Assembly (NCBI GenBank): GCA_034509495.1
Contig: CM067523.1
Coordinates: 18,974,379-19,038,378 of the forward strand
DNA: 64,000 nucleotides
Source: Acestrorhynchus altus
Lineage: Eukaryota > Chordata > Actinopteri > Characiformes > Acestrorhynchidae
Reading direction: 5' to 3'
The translations under genes and the position numbers were made by a program. Below, piece after piece: positions 22,680 to 34,375 of this stretch. The notes below the pieces were generated by a model. That model was not told the DNA's origin, did not search any database, and worked only from the letters and a program-made list of their open reading frames with translations. Positions within the stretch are counted from its first letter, which is position 1; every line of letters starts with the position of its first letter.

Positions 22680-23625
22680 TCCAGCAGATTGCTGAGACTC
22701 AAGAGAAATTAGCGCTTTCAAGAACACCAACTTAAGCCAAACAAAGAAAAGCCAGCCACCTCTTAAACCCAACAAAGTCCTCAAAGTAGGCATTCAAAAC
22801 ACATGCATGATCAAAACTTTCCACTTGACAATCGACCATATGGAATTCTCCGTGTCGTCCGTTTAATCATGTCTCGACTTGACTTTTCAATCTTAAACTG
22901 AAGCGAATGAATATGGCCATTCAGAGTGCATATTTATTTTGCAGTTGACCTTCTTATGGGTAAAGATGAGAGGAAGAATTCTCTTGAGTATTCTAGAAGA
23001 GCGGCGATGATGAGCACATATTTATTGCTACCACACTTTACATTTAGCCCAAAAGTGGCTCCAAGGCAATTTTTCATAGCAGTAAATATGAATAATAACA
23101 GTTCCCGCTGAAGACGTAATTACAGCAACCTTGCAGAGCCAACGAAAGGGCAAATTTGCCATTCAGAATCCTTTTAGAGGAAAATCATGTGACGTCCTCA
23201 GGTTCAACATTTCAGCTCAGTGCAGCTGGGTGCTTTTTTTTGATTGAACATAATTATTTATTTCATAATAATATATGTTTCTGAATAGTGTTGAGGCCTT
23301 TAGGGGGTCTTCTCATGTCCAAAAATACAAATGATACTTAGTAAATCATGAAAGTGGAAAGAGAAATAAGAAAAGGAACGAAATGAATATATCAATTTGA
23401 CGCAATCAGTGTAAATATGGCTAATGTCACTAACATGCAAATTAATCTTTATATCCCACCAATTAACATGATGCTAAAGAAGTCTAACATTTATCAAGCT
23501 GTTAAGACTTGTTTGCTTATAGGAGAAGGTTCGGGAACACCCACATCTGTATAAGCAGTGTGGACATTTAGCATTCTTCAAATTGTTTGTGACCACATAG
23601 GTCATAGAAGGCATTACCATCCACA
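22680..23625. other. Unique stretch, possible conserved non-coding element
   Basis: A long complex block without repeats. ATGCATGATCAAAAC, ATGAATATGGCCATTCAGAG, TGCATATTTATTTTGCAG and CATGTGACGTCCTC lie within 22800-23210, giving a cluster of homeobox/POU-like and CRE-like cores. No open frame of note. Confidence 0.3.
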
Positions 23626-23639
23626 GTGGACAGTGCAGT

Positions 23640-23850
23640 GGCCACCTGTGAATGCTTAAAGTTTATGACTATCTGCGTAACCAGACAAGCGACTCTGGCA
23701 GAAATCACATCCACGTTCAATGCTGGAGCCACACAAGCACATCTTCAGTCCAGTGTATCATACTTCAGTTACCCTGGGAGCAGAAGACCCACCCGAGTGC
23801 CTCTATTAACAACACAACACCAGACACAGCTCATATGGAATGAGAGCCCA
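23640..23850 (+). pseudogene. Tc1-like transposase relic (second family)
   Basis: Plus-strand codons give VTRQATLAEITSTFNAGAT and, further on, SRRPTRVPLLTTQHQTQLIW. These are the central linker motifs of a fish Tc1 transposase subfamily (ATL-EIT--FNAGA...SRRPTRVPLLT--H). The frame is open for 85 codons (23626-23883) but lacks the catalytic core, so it is a fragment. Confidence 0.8.
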
Positions 23851-23883
23851 TATAACACAAATTTATTTTTTTTTATTTTTTGA

Positions 23884-24854
23884 GCCGATATTACCATGAA
23901 ATTCCTGTTTATATCAGACACAGATCATCTTAAACCTTAATCACTTCTCTTTTTTTTTTATTTTCAAACACACAAAATGACAAATGTCAGTGTGATAGAG
24001 AGTAATAATCCATCCTCCTTTACTCCTCACCAAGCTCCACTTCATTGTGCTTTGTACTCCACTGCAGTGTGGGGAGGTTATAAAAGCCTCATTTTTCACA
24101 TTGTTTGTTGAAATTTTCTATATTTCTTTAGAAGTTGTATAAACCTGAGCTCTCATTCATCAATGGGTCTCTGGATGGGGCCTAAAATGAAATCAATAGA
24201 GACTTTTAACAATAAGAGGCTCTAAAAAAGGAAATTGACTGATGATAACTGGTGAGAGTCTCATTGCTAAATTGATTGGACTCTGTTCTGTTGTTAGGGC
24301 TTACTGAGAGGACGATGAATTGGGCCTTGAGCTGATGTGCGGGATTCTGGCTCTGGCCTTCTGGCATTTTGCTTTCCCACAATTCAATCTGTCAATTGAA
24401 CAGCTCTGCAGCTAACACAAAGAGCCAAATATATCTTTATATCAAAGAGTACGAGCAAGGAAACACAATCTGTTTTCATTTCTGTGATAATGTTGCAGAA
24501 CTGTTACCTTCATAAGTGAGAGATCAGACAAAAATCCAATTTATAATACCACCTTAAATAACAGTCACGACCAGACTAAAGAAGATCTAACAGACTTGAT
24601 TTCCGAGGCTCTATGACTATATGACTAAATAAACCTCCCATTATTGCCTGTGTATATGTGCATGTTTGCATTAATTACATTAAAGACATATTTGCACAGA
24701 TATTCATTAATTATATAAAGTTGATTGATCTTTATCTGTCTGGAGTCAGTGTGTTGTTTTACTCTGACGTACTTTTATTTGCCAAACAAATGGAAAAGTA
24801 TTTATAACAGACAGTCACACAAGCTGTCTGTTATAAATGTTTGCTCTCTTTTTT
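23884..24854. other. Unique stretch, nothing recognised
   Basis: Complex AT-rich DNA. A possible conserved patch lies around 24290-24410. Confidence 0.3.
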
Positions 24855-24938
24855 ATGGCTCACGCAGTGGTTTTCAGAATAAAAGTCCTGAGAAGGGATT
24901 AAACTGATACATACACAAATAATAAAAATAATAAAGTA

Positions 24939-24975
<37 letters not shown>

Positions 24976-25235
24976 TTATCTATTTATTTATTTATTTATT
25001 TATTTTTGTTTTACTGTCAAGAACTTATTATTATAAATATCTTTGTCAATCTAATCATTAGAAATAACTCAGCAACAAAAGTCTTTTTCAGCTTAAGAAC
25101 ATTGCATGATCAATTCTCAACAGGTTGTCTACGATTCAAAGGGTTTTTAGTCCTTATAAACAAAAATGTGAGGGATTAAATGTACATCCATGTATCCAGA
25201 ATTGGACTAAGGTTCTAAAGGTTAATTTCTGGATA
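24855..25235 (+). repeat. Dispersed repeat family X, copy B (right half)
   Basis: Contains TTTTCAGAATAAAAGTCCTG, ACTGATACATACACAAATAA, GCATGATCAATTCTCAACAG and TTTTTAGTCCTTATAAAC, all in the same order as copy A. It is expanded by (ATT)n at about 24940-24975 and (TTTA)n to about 25005. The GC-box left half is missing. Confidence 0.55.
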
Positions 25236-26790
25236 TCAAGGTTGCTTCTGTAATTTGTGCAAATGCATAACACTTGGAAACACCTGCTGTATGACTCCTG
25301 AAATGCTCTTTTGGTCTGAACTCCTCTCGAAACCATGCTGACCTGGAACTGTGTCCCATGGTGTTCCTGCTACACACTGGCCTGCATATTTACACGTCTA
25401 TAGGAGACTCATCTGGTTAACATTTAGAATACACTATAGTACTATAATACACTATAGCTAAAACAAACAAACAAACAAACAAATAAACAAACAACAACAG
25501 CATCTTACACTAAAAAATAAACAAAAAAAAGGCTTATATAATTTTTTATCAACTATAAAAATGATCAATATCAACGTATCACAAACCATAATTTTCCAAC
25601 CTCTATTTATCATTTATTAATTATTGTTGTAGAAGTATTAAATGGGATATGTTTATTATTCATCTTTAAGAATGATTTACTGTAAGCAAATGAGGCCGTT
25701 TCTGATTGGTTGCTCCGTATTGTGACTATTCTACAAATTTTAATTTCAAAAATTAAAAAAAAAAAAAAAATTTTGACACCCAAAAACGATTAGGTTGACT
25801 GACTACTGTAAGTTTGATGTTTGGTCAGACTGATGTGTGGACCAAGAGTTGGGGCCACTATACCCCATCTAGTCCATGATCAGGCCAGAGCAGATGTTCC
25901 CACTTCCGCTGCGTTAACTTCATTAAAGAGCTCTTCCTCGCACTCCTGTCCTTGGCTCTGCTCACATGTCAGGTCTTGTGGCCAAGCCCCATTTCCCCCG
26001 GCATGGTCCACAGTTGCTCTTATAAAAGAAACATGAAAGAAAATCATGCTTAATCATGATAATGAGACTCATGGACATCTTCAGCCTGACTTGTGTTGGT
26101 CTCTGCTCTTGCTCTGTTTTTGCTCTCATTTGTTACTTTAAAGTCAGAGTTAGCTGACAAAAGAGCAAGAAGTGATCTTTAGTTGGAGGGAAAAAAACGG
26201 ATGGACAGAGAAACAGCGGGGGCATGTTTAGCACATTATGTGCCCCTCGCTTTTGAAGAGAAACAACAATTTACAGTACTGTCCTCTGTAGCCTTTGCTG
26301 CGAGGCTTTTTCCAGAGATTCTGTTTCCAATAACACGATGGGCCACTGGGAAATAAATGACAACAGCTCGAGAACACAGGGAAAAGAAAATTAAAATAGG
26401 TCAATTAAATTCAGGCAATCAATATGCAAAAGTGTTCATTCATTTTTAATAAGTGTGTTGAGACAGCGCTGACTGAAATGTCTCAACCGTGTCGGAAGTG
26501 GAGGCTCTAGGCACAATCTGAACCGAACAAGCCTGTTAACTGTCACATCTCAGACATCAAGGGAGGATCACCAATGAACTAACAGCACAGCCACTTTCAG
26601 AACAACAAACACACTGTAAATATCATAAAGGTTTGATAGAGTGGGTATTTATTAATAATGCTGCCTCAGACTTTACTGGTCTGAACTTCTACTGTTACTG
26701 ATCAGCTTCAACTCCTCCATCGTCCATCCATCCGTTTATATATGCATTGTCCATCCATCCACTCAGTGGGTTTTAATAAAGTGGCCAGTG
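25236..26790. other. Mostly unique stretch
   Basis: No gene recognised. An (AAAC)n run lies at about 25461-25500 and an A-run near 25754-25770. CCATCCAT units occur near 26720-26765. Confidence 0.4.
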
Positions 26791-27289
26791 AGTAACAGTA
26801 TCTTTAATTCAATTGAATTCAAATCAGATTCATTGTTATTATACAAATACAGGGGTCCAACGAACACTATCAGTGATAGAAACCAGTAAAAGCCCAGTGA
26901 ATTTATTGTACCAGACTGAGGGGGGCGCTGTAATAATTACTAAACAGTCTGATTAATTAATATAAACACTATAAATGAAATACTGCTCTATACTTTTTGA
27001 AGCAGAACAGCTTTCCAACCTAAACTGTGATAAGATTTGTATTAATATCACATCTACAGTTTGAGAAGTGGGGGGTTTCATTGTTCATTTGGAGGTACTG
27101 GTTAAAGTGACAGTATGTGAAACTACCACCACCATGCTTGGAGGCTGGACTTTAGCCTGGCTAGGTCTCATTGTAAGTAGTTGGCTTGATAAGACTGGAG
27201 ACCCCACCGAGTGTTAAGACTGTTTGTCACCGTTGGTTCAGTCTCGGACCACTCGGGTGAGGTGTATCAGCTCTATTCGTTTTTAATCT
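26791..27289 (+). repeat. ~498-bp direct repeat, copy 1
   Basis: Starts AGTAACAGTATCTTTAATTC and ends near CAGCTCTATTCGTTTTT. It is repeated at 29528-30025 with about ten substitutions and two small indels by eye, roughly 2% divergence. It contains GAGGGGGGCGCTG. No frame, terminal inverted repeat or clean target duplication was found, so transposon versus local duplication is undecided. Confidence 0.9.
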
Positions 27290-27339
27290 TCTCAAACTGA
27301 TTATCAAACTTTTATTTTAGAAATTGCACAAATATCACG

Positions 27340-27435
27340 AAACAACTGGAAGGGGAAAAAAGTGGCCAGTGAGTGGAAGCACAAGGTAGGAGTTTCTAAT
27401 AAAGCGGCCGGTGAGTGGAAGCATAGGATAGGGCC
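27340..27435. repeat. Two short GTGGCCAGTGAGTGG units
   Basis: AGTGGCCAGTGAGTGGAAGC and AGCGGCCGGTGAGTGGAAGC occur about 50 bp apart. Similar TAATAAAGTGGCCAGTGAGT at about 26775 suggests worn transposon-terminus sequence. Confidence 0.5.
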
Positions 27436-27539
27436 TTGTACACTAACCAGTGATAAATAGTTCACATCAACAGTATCATTTTCATAACACCTACTGTATT
27501 TACTACAGTGCATTTCTTGCTTAATTAACAAGTGATCTG

Positions 27540-28288
27540 AGTGTACCAGAGTATAAGGTTAATATTGTTCAGGTTCTGCCCTCTATAAAAATACCGGGAC
27601 ATAAGAAACTGGAAAGGCTGTTAAAGTGACCTTATCTCGCTGTTCCTCTTGACGTCTGCCTCATGTCCTCTGTTTTCTACTTAGAGTGCTGCTCTCCTAA
27701 TTAGATGTTAAAAGCTGACATTTTCATTAGGAGGCCATTTCGTCCTACTGCAAATAACCACAAACCTTCATTATGTTCTCAGCTGAGGACCATTTGTTAT
27801 AGCGGCGGAAGGCTTTATGATGTGCAATAACTCTGAATTAATTAAGATGTCAATGTCTTTTGTCTCTCAAATTCGGTGCATTTCCATACAAGAAGAAAAG
27901 AAAAAACGTTAATGCTGACCTTATGAACATATTCATAACTGCCCTTTTAGGTCTCAAATCATCTGTAAATTTGACTGAAGTCGCTTTAAAAATAGTGTCT
28001 TGGTAAGTGGAGGCATTTAAAATGTAGCCAAAGCAGGAGCGATGGAGGACGGAGAATGGTGAACCCAAGATTTGGTGCTATGCTCATCAGCCAGCATATC
28101 TAAAATTGCCCATCCAATACTTTTGAAATGAGCTGGGGACAAGGTGGGGACTAATGCTCGTCAAATGTGTGTGCATTTTGGAAAGGGGACACATCCACAA
28201 ATTCAATTTCAAACATTTACAATCAGTTGGCAACATCTGGCAACCCTGTCACAAGTAAACAGCATCTTTTAAAGGTTAGAAAACAAAG
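27540..28288. other. Unique stretch, possible conserved non-coding element
   Basis: No coding or repeat signature. The block 27600-28000 holds TCCTAATTAGATG and GAATTAATTAAGATG, both homeodomain-type cores. Confidence 0.3.
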
Positions 28289-28610
28289 GCTCCAAGTGGC
28301 TCAATGGTTTAATGCAACTGCAATCTGACAATCGCAGGTTCGAGTCCTTGGTCATGAGGCTTGCCGTCAGCATCCAGAGTCCAAAAGAGGTGGGTAGATG
28401 GTGGTCTCTCCTCACATTACACCCAGTGTGATGCTGGCCAGCCCAAGCATCTATTAGCCACACAAGGTGGTCTCTGGCCTCACATGTATCAGAGGAAGCA
28501 TGTGCTTGTCTTCACCCTCTTAGTGTCGGGAGCATAGTCTGTGATAGAGGGAGAGTCCTAACAGGGTTGGGAAAAATTGGGAAATTTAATAAAAACATAC
28601 TTATAGTGAA
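28289..28610 (+). mobile_element. tRNA-derived SINE (family 2)
   Basis: The head has an A-box-like AGTGGCTCAATGGTTTAATG and a B box GCAGGTTCGAGTCC (28335-28348). The body includes ATGTATCAGAGGAAGCATGT and ends in GGGAAATTTAATAAAAAC. It differs from family 1 in body and tail. A 3' fragment of the same family is at 50745-50833. Confidence 0.75.
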
Positions 28611-29527
28611 AAAAAAGATGTTTTGTTTAAAATGTTATTATTATTTTTAAATTTTATTAGATTGGATTTGACTTAATACTAACTATGCACTAATAAAAGC
28701 ATCTAAGGCCAAAGCAAAAAGACCTGCGGCCACAACTGAAAAGCCTGGGCTTAGTTTCCGGCCCTGCATGACATTTTACACAATGTGAAGGGCAGTAAAA
28801 AAAAAAAGGCAGAAAGGTTTTGATATGACATCAACAATTTCCAACGAGAGAAAGTTTGCTGAACTCGCGCTCCACATTGCCAACTCTTACACCACATTTT
28901 GATGCACATCATTTTATTTTACACCCCTGAGACGTGACTTACTTTCAGTTAGGCCTAAGGGGGAACCTTCAGGACCCCTTCTGTTGATTTCCCAAACCGG
29001 CGCACACTATTGTTACCAGCCTGATGTAACTTTAGGGTAAAATAAAAAAAAAAAAAAAGAAGGAGAAGAAGAAGAAGCAACCGAAGATATGTCACTCCAT
29101 TTAATGGCTATTTATTCCTCCAACAAGCTCCAGCCATCATTACAGCCGAGGTGGAGAAGTATTATTTATTCATCAGAGCAATGTAGGCGTGCGGTAAAGA
29201 TCCACCATCTCACTGGCCTGAGGGGACCAGCGTCCTTGTAATGCAAATCAGGCAGCGCGCCATGTTGGCTTCCGCATGCTCCGCTGGGCCGTACCTGTGT
29301 CTTCTGGGTTAATGCACCGTTCAAACACTCTCGCGAACACTGTGCCGTGCAGCAGGCAATTTGTACGAGTTCAACAACTGACACCTTTTTCTATTTAAGA
29401 CATTTGATTACTTTCCATTCTTCTTAAAGCAGGCCATTGTTCTGAATACTCTCACATAGCATCCTAATAATAAAGCACTGAGAGCTAAAATGACATGTTT
29501 ATATAATCCACCCACACGTCTGCTACA
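28611..29527. other. Unique stretch, nothing recognised
   Basis: Poly-A runs near 28798 and 29042. Short frames on the minus strand near 29.2-29.4 kb have no domain. Confidence 0.4.
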
Positions 29528-30025
29528 AGTAACAGTATCTTTAATTCAATTGAATTCAAATCAGATCCATTGTTATTATACAAATACAGTCCAACGAACA
29601 CTATCAGTGATAGAAATCAGTAAAAGCCCAGTGAATTTATTGTACCAGACTGAGGGGGGCGCTGTAATAATTACTAAACAGTCTGGTTAATTAATATAAA
29701 CACTATAAATGAAATACTGCTCTATACTTTTTGAAGCAGAACAGCTTTCCAACCTAAACTGTGATAAGATTTGTATTAAAATCACATCTACAGTTTGAGA
29801 AGTGGGGGGTTTCATTGTTCATTTGGAGGTACTGGTTAAAGTGACAGTATGTCAAACCTACCACCACCATGCTTGGAGGCTGGACTTTAGCCTGGCTAGG
29901 TCTCATTGTAAGTAGTTGGCTTGATAAGACTGGACACCCCACCGAGTGTTAAGACTGTTTGTCACCATTGGTTCAGTCTCGGACCACTCGGGTGACATGT
30001 ATCAGCTCTATTCGTTTTTCATCTA
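29528..30025 (+). repeat. ~498-bp direct repeat, copy 2
   Basis: Partner of 26791-27289, same orientation. Differences include deletion of GGG after AATACA and single-base changes spread along the length. Confidence 0.9.
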
Positions 30026-30639
30026 TTTTTAGCGATTTATTTGAAAATCTTGCTGCTGAAACTGAAAACTATTTAGAAAATTAATTTGATAGGATGACAA
30101 AAGAGAGAAATGAGGGAAAGGATGAGTCGTTTGGACTGCTGATGGAAAATGAGCGACAAAAAGTGGCCTTTTGTCTGATACTTTAATGGAAAAGGCTGAG
30201 CTTAATGCACCGCAGGCTAAGTCACTCAGATCAGTACAGTGAGTATCAGCAGAGCTGGACAAGACAGCTAATGACATGGACCCACATAGTGCTGCTGTGA
30301 AATGCATGCATCATTGCAGAAGCCCTGCACAATGATCCATTACCACGTAATGCCTGATAAGGTTAATGTGGCGTCCAGCTTCGATCTCAACTGGTATTGG
30401 TGATCAGCCAGGAGCTGAGAGATTATCACCAATTGATCACCATTGATCAGTCCATCTTTACTTTAATTAAAGAAGGATAAATGAAGGGAATGAAATGGTT
30501 AAATTACACTAATTACACAATTGCTTCTTTTGCCTAAATTGTTTTGCCTAATTTATTATTATTATACAGTTATTTATCTCAATTTGGAAGTGCCGATTAC
30601 TCACCCCGTTAGGACTTTCCTATACCTTGCTCCTGAAGA
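30026..30639. other. Unique stretch, nothing recognised
   Basis: Complex sequence between the direct repeat and the LINE end. Confidence 0.4.
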
Positions 30640-31115
30640 TTCAGTCACGTAACTCCCTGTAGTTGCTGGTATCAGATTCAAAACCTTGATGCTGACCTAC
30701 AAAGCCAAAAATTGACCAGCCCCTCCATACATGATGGCAGTGGTCAAAACTCGAGCTGCACCAAGAGCCCTTCAAGCTTCAAGTACAGCACGGCTTGACC
30801 CACCATCCCTCAGAACAGGCATCCAGACTCTTTTCTGTTCTGGCACCAAAATGGTGGAATGAACTTCCCCTGGCAGTCCGAACAGCCGAGTCCCTCACTG
30901 TTTTCAAACGCAGACTGAAGACTCATCTGTTTCAGGAGTGTTTAACTCTGTAAAGACATTTGTGTTCAACAGGATCTAAGCGTGAGGAACCTCTAGATTC
31001 TAGCCTCGTCTAATTGTGAAGGATATTCCGAGTGAACAGCAAAGCACTTTTGTAAGTCGCTCTGGAAAAGGGCATCTGATCAATGCCATGAATGTAAATG
31101 TAAATGTTACTGTAA
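30640..31115 (+). pseudogene. 5'-truncated LINE, C-terminal end plus 3' tail
   Basis: Plus-strand codons in shifted frames give RFKTLMLTYKAKN, then PAPPYMMAVVKTRAAPRA, then PKWW-like, then ELPLAVRTAESLTVFKRRLK and THLFQE before a stop. This is the C-terminal end of ORF2 in L2/CR1-like fish LINEs. The 3' part has TTTTGTAAGTCGCTCTGG and ends in the ATGTAAATGTAAATG tail at about 31090-31105. The element is truncated at its 5' side near 30640. Confidence 0.88.
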
Positions 31116-31810
31116 ATGAGGGTGAAGACAGACACATGCATGCTCTGGCACATGTGAAGTCATCCCCCATTTCAAACTGTCACTGTTGCATGGTTGATGG
31201 ACATCATTGCCGTCCCACTGACTTGATTTAGAGAGAGATCGCCATCAACGCCAGCCAGACAGAGAACATACAATGGTGCTCTCTGCGACTCTGGCTGCCG
31301 ATGGCATGTCCAGAGATTTGAACCTTCGATCCTCAGGGGTCCTTATAGATTTGTCTGGACCATCACTTTAATTTTGTCTTTGTGGGATCACATAACCTCA
31401 CTCCTGAGAATCTGTGATGTTCAGCTCATAATCCACTTCTGCTCACAACAGTGTGGATAATAAAGCATTAACAGAGGCCAGAGTGCTGGACCTGTGTTTA
31501 AGAGATATTTGGCCAGCATAGCAATTACTAGCAATCAAGGAAATGATAGATTTTCAAAAAGATCCACTTGGGGGCCGAAGGACTACAGTCTCCATCATGA
31601 TATGCAAATATGCCACGGGTGCGATAGCTAAAGTGCGTTATTTCCCCTGAGAGAGAAATGACCTCTCCATAAATATCTCCCTTTCTTTGAATCTGTGATA
31701 AACTCCATGCTGTGAAGCCCAAACACATATGACGTGCTCAGGGTTGGGAGGGTTACTGTACAAATATATTCCATTATAGATGGATGATCTGTTGATGATC
31801 TGTTAAAATC
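31116..31810. other. Unique stretch, nothing recognised
   Basis: No gene seen. Short overlapping minus-strand frames near 31.5-31.8 kb carry no motif. Confidence 0.4.
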
Positions 31811-31876
31811 CAATGTAATGTAATGTAAGGTAATGTAAAGTAATTTAATGTAATGTAAATGTAATTGTAATGTAAA
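31811..31876. repeat. (AATGT)n pentanucleotide-like array
   Basis: About a dozen imperfect TAATG/TAAAG units. Confidence 0.85.
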
Positions 31877-31944
31877 CCAAAGAAAGGAATGGTAATGTAT
31901 TCCATTACTGTCTGTTAGACCTGTTTTTAACCATAAACTGAAAT

Positions 31945-32160
31945 AGAGATTCTGATTGGTTCTCCATTTGAGGTTGACTGTTGTTCGAACTCCCAGCTAA
32001 TAGAATGATTATGATTGGTTCTTTACTGGTTCTTCATTTGAGATTGACTCCTGTTGGCCCACCCCCATCTGAAACATAGATTCTGATTGGTTCTTCATTT
32101 GAGTTTAACTCCTCTTGCCCCACCCCAAGCCGAAATAGAAATTCTGATTGGTTCGGTTAA
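31945..32160. repeat. ~60-70-bp tandem repeat with CCAAT-type cores
   Basis: The phrase TTCTGATTGGTTC recurs with small changes at about 31951, 32010, 32082 and 32142. Between these are repeated CATTTGAG-TTGACTCCT and CCCACCCC blocks. ATTGG is the reverse complement of a CCAAT box. Confidence 0.75.
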
Positions 32161-33744
32161 GGAGTTTATCGTTCTCCCTGTCTGTGTGTATTGGTCAGTA
32201 TCACTGTAGGTTATGTAGGGATGTATTTTATAAAGCAGGAAAACAGGGTTTCTGAGAACGTGGACTTTGAATTTGGCGGGCCAGATTACAATGGTTATGA
32301 GACCTTTATGTTGAACAGTTTTGCTGTAATATAATCCTTGCTAGTAATCCCACTATTGCTGAAATATACTTGTAAACAAATGACTTTATTACAGGTACTC
32401 TTCTAAGTCTCCATTGCATAATACTGTTACATGCATTCTATCCACCCCTGCATCTTCTGCACTTACTGTGCCCAGAATCCCTGTGCACCACGTGCTTCTC
32501 GAAAAGAAAGTGTACATTTAACGTCTGTGTAATAGGACGGCTTGAAGAAGGGTTAGCACACTGGGACACTGATACTAAATGCTTTGGTGTTTTTCATGAA
32601 TCCCTTCATGCCGTTTAGGAACACAAACCAGCATCAGCTCCATTATTAGCTGTAAAGGCTTTTTGCAGAACTGCTTATTTGTTTGGCATTTCTGCCGCTG
32701 AGGATTTTCCCTGAGTTCAAATGTAATTTATGTCCCTGTAAAAATGCTCTTCTCATTTCTCTCTCATGCATACTGTGGGAAATGGTGGAGGCAAGCAGGA
32801 GTTAAAAGAAGTTTTTTGATGTCTGCATGCAAATCTCTAACAAGCACAGACAGAAGAAAAGGAAAACATGATATATGAAGTCGTAACTAGAATGTTGTTC
32901 ACTTTGAATGGCATGCAGAAGTGTTTGATTATTAAAAAGTGTACTAATACTGTTACTGTAACTGTACAGTTAAACAAGTTGAAGGTGAAACACACGGAAT
33001 ACCACTGTAATTGTTTGGTTTTGAATGTTTTAGATTTAAAAAAGAAAGGAACAGGTTAACATGCAAAAGTATAGAAAGCCAACGAGATTTGAGTGCTCAG
33101 AGAACTTTGACCAAGATCTCACACATTAATTACCCTCTTATGGCTTGTTCACAATTATCGTCAGGAACAGCCAGTGATGCCAACTTCCAAATATCCACAC
33201 TGTTCTCTCCTTTTCCCAAAAACAGCAGCCATGGGTTCTTCTAAGCAACTGCCTAGCACTCTGAAAATGACAATGGCTGAGCCCACAAAGCAGTTGAAGG
33301 CTTTAAGATGAGAGCAAAGCAATTTCAGTTCCAAATGCAATTAAGACGTGGGAACAGTGGAGGTCAGTATTTTTTTAAATAAAGGAATGTGACCTGCCTC
33401 AATTTTTGGAGATCAAACTTTTGCATGCCCCTGCATTTTGCACATGTAAATGGTCACATGGTTAGCACTGATCAGGTGTGATTTTATTTTGTGTAATCAA
33501 GATTAACTTAAAAACGACAATGTTACAGGAGAAGAAACAGAAAACCTTCTCAACTTTGAGAGGAGTGTTCCTCTTATCACCACCATTGCTCCCCAGTTCA
33601 GCCAGCATGCCAGCAGCTGGGCAATGTTTAATTCCACAACAAAGGCAGGAGTGAAGATGCACTACAAGCCTCCATATTCAAATCTGACTCAAACACAACC
33701 TGGATTTGTTTTGCGAAACCCCAGTTTCTCCTTCACGATACCAC
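32161..33744. other. Mostly unique stretch
   Basis: No gene recognised. It includes the first of two similar ~105-bp segments (32748-32855). Confidence 0.4.
32748..32855 (+). repeat. ~105-bp direct repeat, copy 1
   Basis: TCATTTCTCTCTCATGCATA, AGCAGGAGTTAAAAG and GTTTTTTGATG align with 34263-34375, roughly three quarters identical by eye. Confidence 0.65.
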
Positions 33745-34125
33745 TGCATCTGAAGGCAATGGTGGCTGCCTGTCAATGCAGCCAAGTGCAACCTCAATGT
33801 GGAGTTCCTTCAGCTTTGTGTTTCAGTATCAGCCTTTGTACAGATGGTCGGATATTTTCCTCAAGCCCCCTCTGATCTAATAAAGATGTCATAGTGGTTT
33901 ATATGATGAGATCTCCAGGCCCTGCTGAAGCAAATCAGTCCCAAACCATAGCACTTCCACCACCATGCTGGTATGAGGCTCGTGTGCTCAAATAAATCAA
34001 CTTTGGATTCATCAGTTCAAAGCAAATCGCTTCAGAAGTCCTGACTCATCTGCATCTACATCCTCCCTTCTGAAGGCCTTGCCATGGTGACTCCACTCAC
34101 TTTAACAATCAAGAGCAAACCAAGG
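33745..34125 (-). pseudogene. Tc1-like transposase relic (catalytic part)
   Basis: Minus-strand codons give TDESKVDLFE at about 33990-34025, including the first catalytic Asp. HGGGSAMVW follows, then a stop, then the ASAGPGDLI-like strand. These are hallmark segments of a Tc1 transposase. Downstream similarity fades by 33745. The end CCATGGTGACTCCACTCACT at about 34082 is shared with the 2.6-3.2 kb relic. Confidence 0.82.
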
Positions 34126-34262
34126 CAGGGCGCTCTACATTGGAGCATGTATTGTGTATAGCTTCCAGTTCATTGTTGACCTGCATTTTGAATGTGGACA
34201 GCAGAGGGTGCTCTGATGGCTTGTCGTTCACTGTGTGATTTCTAACGCTGTAAATATGGTTT

Positions 34263-34375
34263 GCTCATTTCTCTCTCATGCATAGTGGAGAGAAGGGTGG
34301 GGGGTGGGGTTTCGAGTGGCAGGAGTTAAAAGCAGTTTTTTGATGATTTTGTGCGAATATCTAACAACCACAGGC
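34263..34375 (+). repeat. ~105-bp direct repeat, copy 2
   Basis: Partner of 32748-32855, with a G-rich insertion (GGGTGGGGGGTGGGG) near 34295. Confidence 0.65.

Noticed and set aside
26930..26945. CTCF site in the 498-bp repeat (GAGGGGGGCGCTG)
   Set aside because: Only about 10 of 14 core positions fit by hand count, too weak to call.
28289..28360. Functional tRNA gene
   Set aside because: A and B boxes are present but no cloverleaf could be drawn with confidence, and the sequence continues into a SINE body and A-rich tail.
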